Of a DNA stretch of 64,000 bases, positions 53,041-61,223 are shown one piece after another; the stretch's first letter is position 1, and every line of letters begins with the position of its first letter. Made by a program: the position numbers and the translations under genes. The DNA lies in assembly GCF_014287795.1 (NCBI RefSeq), contig NZ_JACOON010000001.1:1-64000 (forward strand), read 5' to 3'. Source of the DNA: Christensenella tenuis (GTDB lineage Bacteria > Bacillota > Clostridia > Christensenellales > Christensenellaceae). The notes under the pieces were generated by a model, which made no database searches, was not told the origin of the DNA, and saw only the letters and a program-made list of their open reading frames with translations.

Positions 53041-53913
53041 ATGCATATCAGCAAAAAGAGCCTGGAGATGATTCCGCATGACTGCGTTGTCAGGCTTTTT
53101 TCCATCTATGATACATTGAAATCGGCAGAGCGGAAAGCGGCGGACCTGCTGATTGAAGATCCGGAGTTTGTGCGGACTTCCAGCATTGCAAAAGTTGCGC
53201 GGCGCGCGCAGTGCAGTGAGCCTACCTTTTCGCGTCTTGCCAAAAAGCTCGAATATACAGGGTTCCCGGAATTGAAGCACGAGCTTGGGAAAGCAAATAA
53301 CGAGCGCGCTTTCGTTTTTTATGACGGCATCCAAAAAGGGGATTCCACAGATGAAATCATTGAAAAGGTATTTCATTCCGCCGCCCAGGGGCTTGAAGAT
53401 ACCGCTAAAACGCTAAGCGGCGAAAAAATAGAGCGGGCAGTGGAGACTCTGATCGGCGCACGGACTTGTCTTGTATACGGTGTGGGAGACTCAAGCGTGG
53501 TGGCGCGCGCAATACAGTATAAGCTTGCGAAGCTTGGGATACGGATTCAGTTTGCAGAGGACGTGGATTTTACAGCGACGATGGCATTCCATCTGGGAAA
53601 AAGCGACGTGTTTTTTGCGGTATCGCATTCGGGTAAATCGGACCCGACCCTGCGAATGGCACGGCGGGCAAAAACGAACGGCGCCCAGGTAATCAGTATC
53701 ACAAATTTTCCGGCGTCTCCCCTCGCAAAGATTTCCGATGTAGTACTCTTAACAGCGGTATTTTCGGAATTGGTTTACGGGGAAAATACGTCGAAACGCG
53801 CGGCCGAAATGTGCGTGCTTGAGATTTTAGCCGAATGTATGGTGCTAAAGGGAAAGACGGGTATGCCTCCACGCATTACGCGTAAAAAAACAAATAAGGA
53901 TGAAAAAATATGA
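53041..53913 (+). CDS. RpiR/MurR family regulator (HTH plus SIS domain)
   Basis: A 290-residue transcription regulator: an HTH domain (about 15-90, SSIAKVARRAQCSEPTFSRLAKKLEYTGFPELK) and a SIS sugar-phosphate-binding domain (about 120-260, VYGVGDSSVVARAIQYKLAKLG, FFAVSHSGKSDPTLRMARRAKTNGAQVISITNFPASPLAKISDVVL). Effectors of this family are phosphosugars, consistent with the kinase upstream. It sits inside the operon it probably controls: the E1-alpha gene begins 4 bases before its stop. Confidence 0.92.
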   Translation: MHISKKSLEMIPHDCVVRLFSIYDTLKSAERKAADLLIEDPEFVRTSSIAKVARRAQCSEPTFSRLAKKLEYTGFPELKHELGKANNERAFVFYDGIQKGDSTDEIIEKVFHSAAQGLEDTAKTLSGEKIERAVETLIGARTCLVYGVGDSSVVARAIQYKLAKLGIRIQFAEDVDFTATMAFHLGKSDVFFAVSHSGKSDPTLRMARRAKTNGAQVISITNFPASPLAKISDVVLLTAVFSELVYGENTSKRAAEMCVLEILAECMVLKGKTGMPPRITRKKTNKDEKI

Positions 53914-54881
53914 ACCTGACCAAAGAACAGATGAAAAAAATTTATGACCAGATGTTCAGTTCGAGGACATTTGAAGAACGCGTAAATGAAATGTTTATGC
54001 GGGGGATGATCCACGGGACGACGCATCTCGCTGTCGGCGAAGAGGCGACGGCGGCAGGAGGGGTCAATGCACTCAGACCGGACGATTATATTATGAGTTG
54101 CCACCGCGGGCACGCGCATTGCATTGCCAAGGGAGCAGATTTAAAACGAATGATGTGCGAACTTCTCGGAAAACGGGACGGCTTTTGCAAAGGGCTGGGG
54201 GGCTCTATGCATATTGTAGATATTTCAGTGGGGAACTTCGGGGCGAACGGCGTGATGGGGCCTTCCATTCCGATGGCAACGGGTGTTGCGCTGGCCATTA
54301 AAAAGGAAGGGAGCGGTAAGGTGATTCTGGATTATTTCGGAGATGGAACTTCGAATTCAGGCCTTTTTCATGAGGCGCTCAATATGGCGGCACTGTGGAA
54401 GCTTCCCATTGTGTATCTGTGTGAAAATAACTTGTATGGGATGTCTACTCCGGTTTCCAAAAGCGTATCTGTACCGGATATTGCAATCCGTGCCCAGGCT
54501 TATGGAATTCCGGGAGTTATTGTGGATGGGATGGATGTGCTTGCGGTCATGGATGCGGTGAGTGAAGCTGCGGACCGTGCACGGCGCGGGGAAGGACCAA
54601 CGCTGATCGAAGCCAAAACATACCGCTATCTTGGACATTCCAAAAGTGATAAACGCGCCTACCGTACACGGGAGGAGGAAGCGGAATGGAAGAAGAAGGA
54701 TGCGATTCGGTCCTTCGCAGCGTATATGTTGGAACACGGCGTTTCCCAACAAGAGATTGACGAAATCGAGGAGCGCGTGAAGCGGGAATGTGAAGAGGCG
54801 GTGCAATATGCCCAAAAGGCGGAAACACTGACGCTGGAGGAAGCGAAAGAGCTTGTGTTTAGGGCGGAGGAATGCAGATGA
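53910..54881 (+). CDS. 2-oxo acid dehydrogenase E1 alpha subunit
   Basis: Decarboxylating TPP-dependent subunit, 323 residues, of a pyruvate/acetoin/2-oxo acid dehydrogenase complex. Motifs are MFSSRTFEERV, HGTTHLAVGEEA, SCHRGHAH, GLGGSMH and the TPP signature GDGTSNSG.FHEALNMAALWKLPIVYLCENN. It starts within the end of the RpiR gene (ATGA overlap). The family alone does not tell the substrate; acetoin-type complexes of Clostridia have a similar layout. Confidence 0.93.
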   Translation: MNLTKEQMKKIYDQMFSSRTFEERVNEMFMRGMIHGTTHLAVGEEATAAGGVNALRPDDYIMSCHRGHAHCIAKGADLKRMMCELLGKRDGFCKGLGGSMHIVDISVGNFGANGVMGPSIPMATGVALAIKKEGSGKVILDYFGDGTSNSGLFHEALNMAALWKLPIVYLCENNLYGMSTPVSKSVSVPDIAIRAQAYGIPGVIVDGMDVLAVMDAVSEAADRARRGEGPTLIEAKTYRYLGHSKSDKRAYRTREEEAEWKKKDAIRSFAAYMLEHGVSQQEIDEIEERVKRECEEAVQYAQKAETLTLEEAKELVFRAEECR

Positions 54882-55855
54882 GTGAAATTACGTATGTACA
54901 GGCAGTTTCGGATGCGCTTCGGGAGGAACTGCACCGGGATGAAAAGGTATTTCTTCTGGGAGAGGATATGGGCGTTTACGGAGGATGCTTTGGCGTAACG
55001 CGCGGCTTCCTGGAAGAGTTTGGTCCGGAACGCATTATGGACACCCCGATTTCGGAAGGCGGATTTATGGGTGTGGCAGTGGGTGCCGCGATGGCGGGAT
55101 ACCGCCCGGTCGTAGAATTCATGTTTTCAGACTTTGTGACATGTGCTATGGATTTGATTTGCAACCAGGCTGCAAAGCAGCGGTTTATGCTCGGCGGGCA
55201 GGTGGATATTCCGCTTGTTGTACGCACGCCTGCGGGAAGCGGGACAGGAGCTGCCGCACAGCATTCGCAAAGCCTGGAAGCATGGTTTTGTCATATCCCG
55301 GGACTCAAGGTGGTGATGCCGTCCACGCCTTATGATGCAAAAGGGCTGTTGAAAGCGGCGATCCGGGAAAATAACCCGATTCTGTTTTTCGAACATAAGC
55401 TTCTTTATGGAACGAAAGGAGAAGTTCCGGACGAAGAATATCTGCTTCCAATTGGCAGAGCGGATATTAAGCGTCCGGGAAAAGACCTGACCATGATCAG
55501 CTATTCTCTGACACTGCAAAAGACGCTGCGTGCGGCAGAAATGCTTGAACGCGACGGGATCGACGCGGAAGTGCTCGACCTGCGGACACTAACGCCGCTT
55601 GATGAAAGAGCCATCATTGCATCCGCTAAAAAAACAGGGCGGGTGCTGATTGTGCACGAAAGCGTTCAAAAATTCGGCGTCGGCGCGGAAATCGCGGGAT
55701 TGATTGCAGATAGTGAAGCGTTTTTTTATTTGGACAGGCCAATCCGGCGGTTTGGCGGTGAAGATATGCCGATTCCGTATTCCCCGGCCCTGGAAGCCCA
55801 GGTTGTCCCGCAGGTGGAAACAATCTATGAAAAAGCCAAAGAATTGTTGAAATAG
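54878..55855 (+). CDS. 2-oxo acid dehydrogenase E1 beta subunit
   Basis: Partner of E1 alpha, 325 residues, with the transketolase-like pyrimidine domain (VFLLGEDMGVYGGCFGVTRGF, DTPISEGGFMGVAVGAAMAGYRPVVEFMF) and the C-terminal domain (TPLDERAIIASAKKTGRVLIVHE, IRRFGGEDMPIPYSPALE). GGAGGA sits 6 bases before ATG 54878, which overlaps the E1 alpha stop (ATGA); ATG 54872 is too close to the site. Confidence 0.94.
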   Translation: MSEITYVQAVSDALREELHRDEKVFLLGEDMGVYGGCFGVTRGFLEEFGPERIMDTPISEGGFMGVAVGAAMAGYRPVVEFMFSDFVTCAMDLICNQAAKQRFMLGGQVDIPLVVRTPAGSGTGAAAQHSQSLEAWFCHIPGLKVVMPSTPYDAKGLLKAAIRENNPILFFEHKLLYGTKGEVPDEEYLLPIGRADIKRPGKDLTMISYSLTLQKTLRAAEMLERDGIDAEVLDLRTLTPLDERAIIASAKKTGRVLIVHESVQKFGVGAEIAGLIADSEAFFYLDRPIRRFGGEDMPIPYSPALEAQVVPQVETIYEKAKELLK

Positions 55856-55864
55856 GAGGCGCGC

Positions 55865-56812
55865 ATGCTGAACAAAATGGCAACGCCCGCCGCCAGACGC
55901 GTGGCGCAGGAAAGGAATATCGACCTTTGGACTGTAAGAGGAACGGGAGCCGGAGGCTACATTCAGGAAGCGGATGTGCTTGCGCATCGTGGACAAAAGG
56001 CAACCTTTGTCGCGCGTGCAGCGGCACGATACCTGGAAATTCCGCTGGAACAGATTTGCGCTTCCGCGCCGGATGGGGTAATCCGCAAAAATGATGTGCT
56101 TGCAGCGAAAGGGACTGCCTCCGGAGGGAAGCGGATTCCAGTAAACGGAATGCGCCGGACGATTGCTGCAAAAATGCGGGAAAGCCTCTCCGTATCGGCA
56201 CAGTATACCCTGATGGGGGAAGCAGACTGTGGAGCGCTGCAAAAGAAAATGAAGGAATTCTCGGGACGCTGTATGGAAAGGGTAGGGATAAAGCCGACCT
56301 ATTCTGATTTTTTTATCCGCGCAGCGGCACTGGCACTGAAAGAGAACCGGATGCTTAATTCCCGCTTTATGGAGGACCATATACTGATTCATGAGGATAT
56401 TAACATCGGCCTTGCAGTTTCGCTTGGAGAGCGTGGATTGATCGTTCCGAATATCAAAAATGCAGACCGAAAGACGCTTGGTGAAATTGTACAGATGCGC
56501 GCGGAATTGGTAAAACGCGCCCGGGAAGGCAGGCTTGAGCCGGACGACTACGCGGGCGGGACGTTCAGCATATCAAACTTCGGGCGTTCTGCGGTCCGTT
56601 TTTTCACACCGATCATCAATCAGCCGGAAAGCGCGGTACTGGGGATTGGAAATATGGTGGAGCGGCCCGTCGTTCGCGAAGGAGCGATAGAAGCGCGGCC
56701 CCAATTGGGTCTTAGCCTTACGATAGATCACCGGCACATTGATGGAACAACCGGGGAAAAATTCCTGAGGGATTTTTCGGAATTGATAGAACACCCGGAA
56801 CGCATGGAGTAA
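55865..56812 (+). CDS. 2-oxo acid dehydrogenase E2 acyltransferase lacking a lipoyl domain
   Basis: A 315-residue E2. It starts directly with a peripheral subunit-binding domain (about 5-40, ATPAARRVAQERNIDLWTVRGTGAGGYIQEADVL), then a second, more degenerate copy (about 46-82, FVARAAARYLEIPLEQI..SAPDGVIRKNDVL). The acyltransferase domain (about 88-315) follows, with FSISNFG and the catalytic DHRHIDG. The usual N-terminal lipoyl domain is missing; a lipoyl domain is found instead on the E3 encoded next. GGAGGCG precedes ATG 55865. The complex therefore needs the E3-borne lipoyl arm to carry acyl groups. Confidence 0.9.
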   Translation: MLNKMATPAARRVAQERNIDLWTVRGTGAGGYIQEADVLAHRGQKATFVARAAARYLEIPLEQICASAPDGVIRKNDVLAAKGTASGGKRIPVNGMRRTIAAKMRESLSVSAQYTLMGEADCGALQKKMKEFSGRCMERVGIKPTYSDFFIRAAALALKENRMLNSRFMEDHILIHEDINIGLAVSLGERGLIVPNIKNADRKTLGEIVQMRAELVKRAREGRLEPDDYAGGTFSISNFGRSAVRFFTPIINQPESAVLGIGNMVERPVVREGAIEARPQLGLSLTIDHRHIDGTTGEKFLRDFSELIEHPERME

Positions 56813-56827
56813 CTGGAGGGATTGAAC

Positions 56828-58495
56828 ATGGGCGATTTTATTACAATGCCGAAACTCGGAATGACGATGACAGAGGGAAAAATTGTAAAGTGGCTGGCCT
56901 GTGAAGGGGAACGGATCGGAAAAGGCGATTCAATCTTTGAAGTGGAGACGGATAAAACTTCCCTTGAGGCAGATGCGCTTACAGGAGGAGTACTTCTGAA
57001 AATATACCGCAAAGAAGGTGAAACGGTTCCCGTAAATAGTCCGGTTGCATTTGTGGGCGAAGAAGGAGAAATGATTCCGGACGTAGGAAACGAAACCGTT
57101 TTTCAGGAAGAAAATACGGCGCCCGGGCAGCAGAAGCAGGCCTGCGACTACGATCTGATCGTGGTTGGAGCCGGGCCGGGAGGATATGTATGCGCGCTGC
57201 GGGCCGCGCAATTGGGCGCGAAGGTTGCGGTTGTAGAACGGGATATGCCCGGGGGAACCTGCCTGAACCGGGGTTGCATTCCAACCAAAGCGTATTATGA
57301 AAGCGCCCGCCGCTGGCGGGAGGTATGGGACTGCGCACAGTTCGGAATCGAAATTCAGGATGCTTCTTTCCATTGGGAACGTGTTTTAGAGCGTAAGAAT
57401 GGAATTGTGGACAGACTGCGCATTGGAATTGAAACGTTGCTCCGTAAAAACGGTATTGAACGAATCAACGGGAACGCCGTGATACGCAAAGCAGATACGG
57501 TAGAGGTTGACGGAAAGACCTACCGCTGCCGCCATATTGTACTGGCAACGGGGGCCAAAGCCGCGCATGCGGTAGCTACGGCGGAACAGCTCCAGACAAC
57601 GGATACGGTTCTTGATATGGGGCAGCTTCCGGATTCTATCGCCATTATTGGCGGAGGCGTGATCGGATGTGAGATGGCAAGCATACTGAACGCGTTTGGT
57701 GTGCGGGTAACGATTATTGAGGCGCTTTTGCGTATTCTCCCCGCGATGGATGAGGAAGTAGCGGATTGCCTTTTAAAAGAGATGCGGAAAAATGGAATCG
57801 AAGTACTCACCGGGACAACCTGTAAGTCAATTACAAAAAGTGGAGAGGGATATCGGGTTGTTCTGGAAGACGGACAGGAAATTATGCCTGAAATGGTATT
57901 GGAAGCTGTCGGACGTGTTCCAGAATGCGCCGCATTTGAAGGCTTAGGTGTGGAATTATCTCCGGAGGGCTATGTAAAAACAGACGAATGGATGCGCACC
58001 AGCATCCCCACCGTTTACGCAATCGGGGATGTGAACGGCAGGTTTCAGTTGGCACATGCCGCTTCTGCTCAGGGAATTTTGGCGGCGGAGCATATGTTTG
58101 CGGACCAGAAACCTGCGGCAATGGAGATGGTGATTCCAGCCTGTGTATTTGCGGAACTTGAAATTGCTTGTGCAGGAATAACGGAGCAGGAGGCAAAGGA
58201 AAAAGGAATTCCGGTTAAAGTCTCAAAGTTTCCTTATTCTGCGAACGGAAAGGCACTTGCCATGGGGGCTGGGAAAGGATTCGTCAAGGTAATCGCCGAC
58301 GAACGTTGGGGAGAAATCCTCGGTGTGCACATAATCGGGGAAGGAGCTTCCAGCCTTATTGGCGAAGCGGTTATGGCGATGCGGTGTGAAGCGACGGCCG
58401 ACGCGGCAGGCGAAGCGGTGCACGCGCATCCCACCCTTTCGGAGGCGCTGATGGAAGCCTTTTTGGGCGCAGGAAAAGGCGCGCTGCATCAATAG
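56828..58495 (+). CDS. Dihydrolipoyl dehydrogenase (E3) with N-terminal lipoyl domain
   Basis: A 555-residue fusion. Residues about 1-80 form a lipoyl domain (MPKLGMTMTEGKIVKWL, lipoyl-Lys 43 in ETDKTS), followed by a linker and the flavoprotein dehydrogenase: FAD motif VVGAGPGGYVCALRAAQLGAKVAVVE, redox disulfide GGTCLNRGCIPTKA, NAD motif IIGGGVIGCEMA, and the C-terminal His-Glu pair in HAHPTLSE. I recall that clostridial acetoin dehydrogenase E3 proteins can carry lipoyl domains. Here it is the only lipoyl domain seen in the operon. ATG 56828 lies 8 bases after GGAGG; TTG 56822 is less likely. A terminator follows. Confidence 0.93.
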   Translation: MGDFITMPKLGMTMTEGKIVKWLACEGERIGKGDSIFEVETDKTSLEADALTGGVLLKIYRKEGETVPVNSPVAFVGEEGEMIPDVGNETVFQEENTAPGQQKQACDYDLIVVGAGPGGYVCALRAAQLGAKVAVVERDMPGGTCLNRGCIPTKAYYESARRWREVWDCAQFGIEIQDASFHWERVLERKNGIVDRLRIGIETLLRKNGIERINGNAVIRKADTVEVDGKTYRCRHIVLATGAKAAHAVATAEQLQTTDTVLDMGQLPDSIAIIGGGVIGCEMASILNAFGVRVTIIEALLRILPAMDEEVADCLLKEMRKNGIEVLTGTTCKSITKSGEGYRVVLEDGQEIMPEMVLEAVGRVPECAAFEGLGVELSPEGYVKTDEWMRTSIPTVYAIGDVNGRFQLAHAASAQGILAAEHMFADQKPAAMEMVIPACVFAELEIACAGITEQEAKEKGIPVKVSKFPYSANGKALAMGAGKGFVKVIADERWGEILGVHIIGEGASSLIGEAVMAMRCEATADAAGEAVHAHPTLSEALMEAFLGAGKGALHQ

Positions 58496-58501
58496 AGGAG
58501 C

Positions 58502-58538
58502 AAAAAACCGGAGAAACCTCTGTTTCTCCGGTTTTTTG
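58502..58538. terminator. Bidirectional terminator between E3 and the GntR gene
   Basis: AAAAAACCGGAGAAA / TTTCTCCGGTTTTTT stem with A and T runs on both sides, serving the convergent genes. Confidence 0.9.
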
Positions 58539-58550
58539 TTTTAGAAAAGG

Positions 58551-59267
58551 TTATTCCCGTCCTTCAAGATGGACCACATATTTATATTGCTCCGCAACCA
58601 GATGCGTCCTGCCGAACTCCACGGGGCCCTGCTCCGTATAAGTTGTGCGCTGATCTGCAAGCAGCGGCGAACCAAGCGGGGCATGCAGTATCTGTGAGAG
58701 GATAAAATCCGCGCAGGAAGCGGAAATATAATCTGTGGACGATGTGAAAATCAATTGGTATTCCTGTTCGAGAAAAGAATATAGGTTGGTGAACGCACCT
58801 ATGTGCTGGTCAAAATCTGGAACGAGGTTTACGCGCAGATAATTTTCCATCAAAGCAATCGGATTGCAGTCGGCATATTGCACGCGCTGAAGGCGAAACA
58901 CTTCGGCCGCCTGCACGCAGGTGAAGCGCTTCGGCCGCCTGTTCCGGAGCGGGTACACGTTCAATGCACATCCCTCTGTTGCGATTGTAAAATCTCTTGC
59001 GGGAAGAGATTCTGTCACCGAAATAATCCGGTTCAGGCGCTGCGAAGTAGAGCAATCGAGCACTTTGGTTCCGCGCCCCTGGCAGGGCTTTAGATAACCG
59101 CCTGAAGTAAGCAGTCTCGTTGCCCTGCGAATTGTGGTCCGGCTTACGCCAAATTCTTGTTCCAATTCGCTTTCGGTTGGTAAAAGCGTGCCCGCCCGGT
59201 AGATTCCGCTGGAAATCCTGCTTTTGATGGTCTGGTATACCCTGCGGTAAGAAGGAATTTGGGGCAT
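58551..59267 (-). CDS. GntR family regulator with UTRA domain (HutC subfamily)
   Basis: A 238-residue transcription regulator: winged HTH (about 1-70, YQTIKSRISSGIYRAGTLLPTESELEQEFGVSRTTIRRATRLLTSGGYL) and a UTRA ligand-binding domain (about 85-235, ALMENYLRVNLVPDFD, SPLLADQRTTYTEQGPVEFGRTH). It is convergent with the dehydrogenase operon and divergent from the deoC unit, 249 bases away, which it most likely regulates. The effector is unknown, probably a phosphosugar or related metabolite. Confidence 0.9.
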   Translation of the reverse strand: MPQIPSYRRVYQTIKSRISSGIYRAGTLLPTESELEQEFGVSRTTIRRATRLLTSGGYLKPCQGRGTKVLDCSTSQRLNRIISVTESLPARDFTIATEGCALNVYPLRNRRPKRFTCVQAAEVFRLQRVQYADCNPIALMENYLRVNLVPDFDQHIGAFTNLYSFLEQEYQLIFTSSTDYISASCADFILSQILHAPLGSPLLADQRTTYTEQGPVEFGRTHLVAEQYKYVVHLEGRE

Positions 59268-59299
59268 GGGTTTCTCTTAAAAGTAATTGTTTTAAATTT

Positions 59300-59328
59300 A
59301 GTCTACAAATATAATACCGCTATGCCAA
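59300..59328 (-). promoter_or_regulatory. Probable sigma-A promoter of the GntR gene
   Basis: Minus-strand TTGGCA (59328-59323), a 17-base spacer, TAGACT (59305-59300). Confidence 0.5.
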
Positions 59329-59448
59329 GTAAAAATGCTTTATATAAAATATTATTTATAAAGGTAGTTATTAGAATAAATATAAATAAATGGATAGCGA
59401 GGGATAAAATTCAATTTATACGAAAATAGAGGGATATATATTATGAAA

Positions 59449-59477
59449 TTGACAAAAATTCATAATTACATTATGCT
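59449..59477 (+). promoter_or_regulatory. Sigma-A promoter of the deoC-hepT unit
   Basis: Perfect TTGACA at 59449-59454, 17 bases, TATGCT at 59472-59477. The expected start near 59484 excludes GTG 59478 as start of the aldolase. Confidence 0.7.
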
Positions 59478-59516
59478 GTGAACAAGACTTATCATTTTGC
59501 CATGAGGGAAAGAAGA

Positions 59517-60242
59517 ATGAAAGAAATCGATAAAAACCAGCTTACAGTAAAAGATATTGCCTATATGATGGATCCAAGCGTGCTCAAGCTTGATACAAGT
59601 TATGAAGATTTATATGCCATGATCGACGCGTGCAAACAGTATGAATTTGGATGTGCGTTTGCATGGCCTGCCTATTATCCGGAACTAAGCCGCGGGTTAA
59701 AGGGAACAAATACGGCGTTCGGAACGTCGCTCGCATTTCCCTCCGGGCAGGAAGCGACGAAAACCAAAGTGGAAATGGCGGAATATTTTAATACGTTCGA
59801 TCCGGCAGAGCATGACATGGTTATGAATGTGGGCTGGCTGAAATCCCAAAAATACGAAGAAGTGCTGGAAGACCTCCGGGCTGTGCGTAAAGCGACGGAA
59901 GGCCGCTCGCTTAAGGTAATCATCGAAGCGATGCTGCTCACGGATGACGAAATTGAAAAGGCCTGTGAAATTGTGATTGCATCCGGTGCAGATTATGTAA
60001 AAACAGGAACCGGTTTTTCTGCGCCGCCGACAACTCTGCATCATGTGGAGCTGATCAAAAAAACAGTGGGGGAACGCATTAAAATTAAAGTGGCGGGCGG
60101 CGTACGAGACCTTGAAACGCTGCTGAAAATGTATAAACGCGGCGCGCGGCGTTTTGGGATCGGTTTTGCCTCCGCCATAAAGATTATGCAGGAAGCGCTC
60201 GTGCTTCCGGGTGGAATAGCAGACATTGAATCGGTGGAATAA
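59517..60242 (+). CDS. DeoC-type aldolase (deoxyribose-phosphate aldolase family)
   Basis: Class I aldolase of 241 residues. The active site is complete: Asp in EHDMVMNVG, Schiff-base Lys in ADYVKTGTGF, and the second Lys in IKIKVAGGVRD. Canonical DeoC cleaves 2-deoxyribose 5-phosphate to acetaldehyde and glyceraldehyde 3-phosphate. The N-terminus (MDPSVLKLDTSYEDL in place of IDHTLLKP) is divergent, so another substrate is possible. ATG 59517 with GAGGGAAAG is chosen. The unit faces away from a GntR gene and lies next to the kinase-transketolase-dehydrogenase operon, so a shared pathway is likely but unproven. Confidence 0.88.
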   Translation: MKEIDKNQLTVKDIAYMMDPSVLKLDTSYEDLYAMIDACKQYEFGCAFAWPAYYPELSRGLKGTNTAFGTSLAFPSGQEATKTKVEMAEYFNTFDPAEHDMVMNVGWLKSQKYEEVLEDLRAVRKATEGRSLKVIIEAMLLTDDEIEKACEIVIASGADYVKTGTGFSAPPTTLHHVELIKKTVGERIKIKVAGGVRDLETLLKMYKRGARRFGIGFASAIKIMQEALVLPGGIADIESVE

Positions 60243-60243
60243 C

Positions 60244-60558
60244 ATGTATACACGCCAACAGATTGAAAGCATCTTAAAACAAATTCTGCAGGATACGCCG
60301 GTAAAGCGTGTTGTGCTTTTCGGCTCTTATGCTAAGGATAATGCGACGGAAGAAAGCGATCTTGATTTTGTGATCGACTCGGATGGAACGCTCCGGGGCC
60401 TCGATTTCTTCGGGGTGCTTGAAACCATGGCACAGGCGTTTCACGTGCCCGTAGATGTAATTGAACTTTCGCAAATCGAGGCGGGTTCGAGGATTGCGCA
60501 TGAAGTGGAGCAGACAGGGGTAATAGTCTATGAAACGGAAAACGGAGCAGATTCTTGA
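60244..60558 (+). CDS. MntA-type nucleotidyltransferase antitoxin
   Basis: A 104-residue minimal nucleotidyltransferase with the exact GSX10DXD motif (GSYAKDNATEESDLD near residues 33-48) of MntA antitoxins, which inactivate HepT by AMP transfer. ATG 60244 is one base after the aldolase stop, so the pair is translated from the deoC transcript. Its end overlaps hepT by 29 bases, typical of toxin-antitoxin pairs. Confidence 0.88.
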   Translation: MYTRQQIESILKQILQDTPVKRVVLFGSYAKDNATEESDLDFVIDSDGTLRGLDFFGVLETMAQAFHVPVDVIELSQIEAGSRIAHEVEQTGVIVYETENGADS

Positions 60559-60877
60559 AAAAATCGAACGCTATTCCCGGCAGACGCGCTCTTTTGTGGC
60601 GGGATATACCTATGCGGATTTTATGCAGGATGATAAAGCGATCGCAGCTTGCGTATTCAATTTAAGCCAGATTGGGGAACTCGTAAAAATTGTGGACAAT
60701 AGCCTTAAGGAACGATACAGCACCGTCCCCTGGCACCAACTGCGTGGGCTTAGAAACAGGATTGTGCACGATTATGAAGGCGTACAGCTTTACGATGTGT
60801 GGGATGTTATCCAGCATGGGCTGCCGCGGATTGAACACGAACTCCGCATGATCCGGGAAAAAGAAGCACAGGGATAA
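60530..60877 (+). CDS. HepT-type HEPN ribonuclease toxin (DUF86)
   Basis: A 115-residue helical HEPN protein with the catalytic RX4HXY motif (RNRIVHDY) near residue 78 and the DUF86 pattern ACVFNLSQIGELVK...W..LRGLRNRIVHDYEGV...VW. HepT cleaves RNA, tRNA in studied cases, unless AMPylated by MntA. It overlaps mntA. It ends the deoC unit; no terminator is visible directly after it. Confidence 0.88.
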   Translation: MKRKTEQILEKIERYSRQTRSFVAGYTYADFMQDDKAIAACVFNLSQIGELVKIVDNSLKERYSTVPWHQLRGLRNRIVHDYEGVQLYDVWDVIQHGLPRIEHELRMIREKEAQG

Positions 60878-61119
60878 GAAGGCGGGAGTTTTCGCTTACA
60901 GACAGATTTTTGCCGCCGCGGGCATTTTACCAATCATGCGCGTACGGAACAATTTGAGCCCATTATTGCCGCTGAATCTGCGGCAATGCCGGCAGTTCAT
61001 GTTGTGCAAGCCAAGGGAAAAAAGAGCTTCGCACAGCCTGAGAAAACTGCACTGTTTTGAGTGTTTGGTGTAGAATTTTCCGAATATCTGCTGCCACCGG
61101 CATTATTTTATGAAAAGAA
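60878..61119. other. Intergenic region after the toxin-antitoxin pair
   Basis: No gene is seen. A perfect ATTGCCGC/GCGGCAAT hairpin at 60965-60987 without a T run could be a weak terminator or an operator. Confidence 0.4.
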
Positions 61120-61148
61120 TGGAAACATGCGGCGACAGTTGATATAAT
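61120..61148 (+). promoter_or_regulatory. Sigma-A promoter of the UPF0303 gene
   Basis: TGGAAA at 61120-61125, 17 bases, perfect TATAAT at 61143-61148. Confidence 0.6.
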
Positions 61149-61223
61149 ATTCGCATAATTGAAGAAACGCCGTGTATGGCGCAATAAAAATAGTGCTCAT
61201 AAAATAGTTAGGGGGATTTCGAA

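Noticed and set aside
52180..53376. 398-residue minus-strand open frame over the transketolase and RpiR genes
   Set aside because: Composition and lack of motifs show it to be the shadow of two well-supported genes.
60965..60987. Perfect 8-pair hairpin taken as a terminator of the deoC-hepT unit
   Set aside because: It lacks a T run and is 88 bases from the stop, so termination cannot be claimed.
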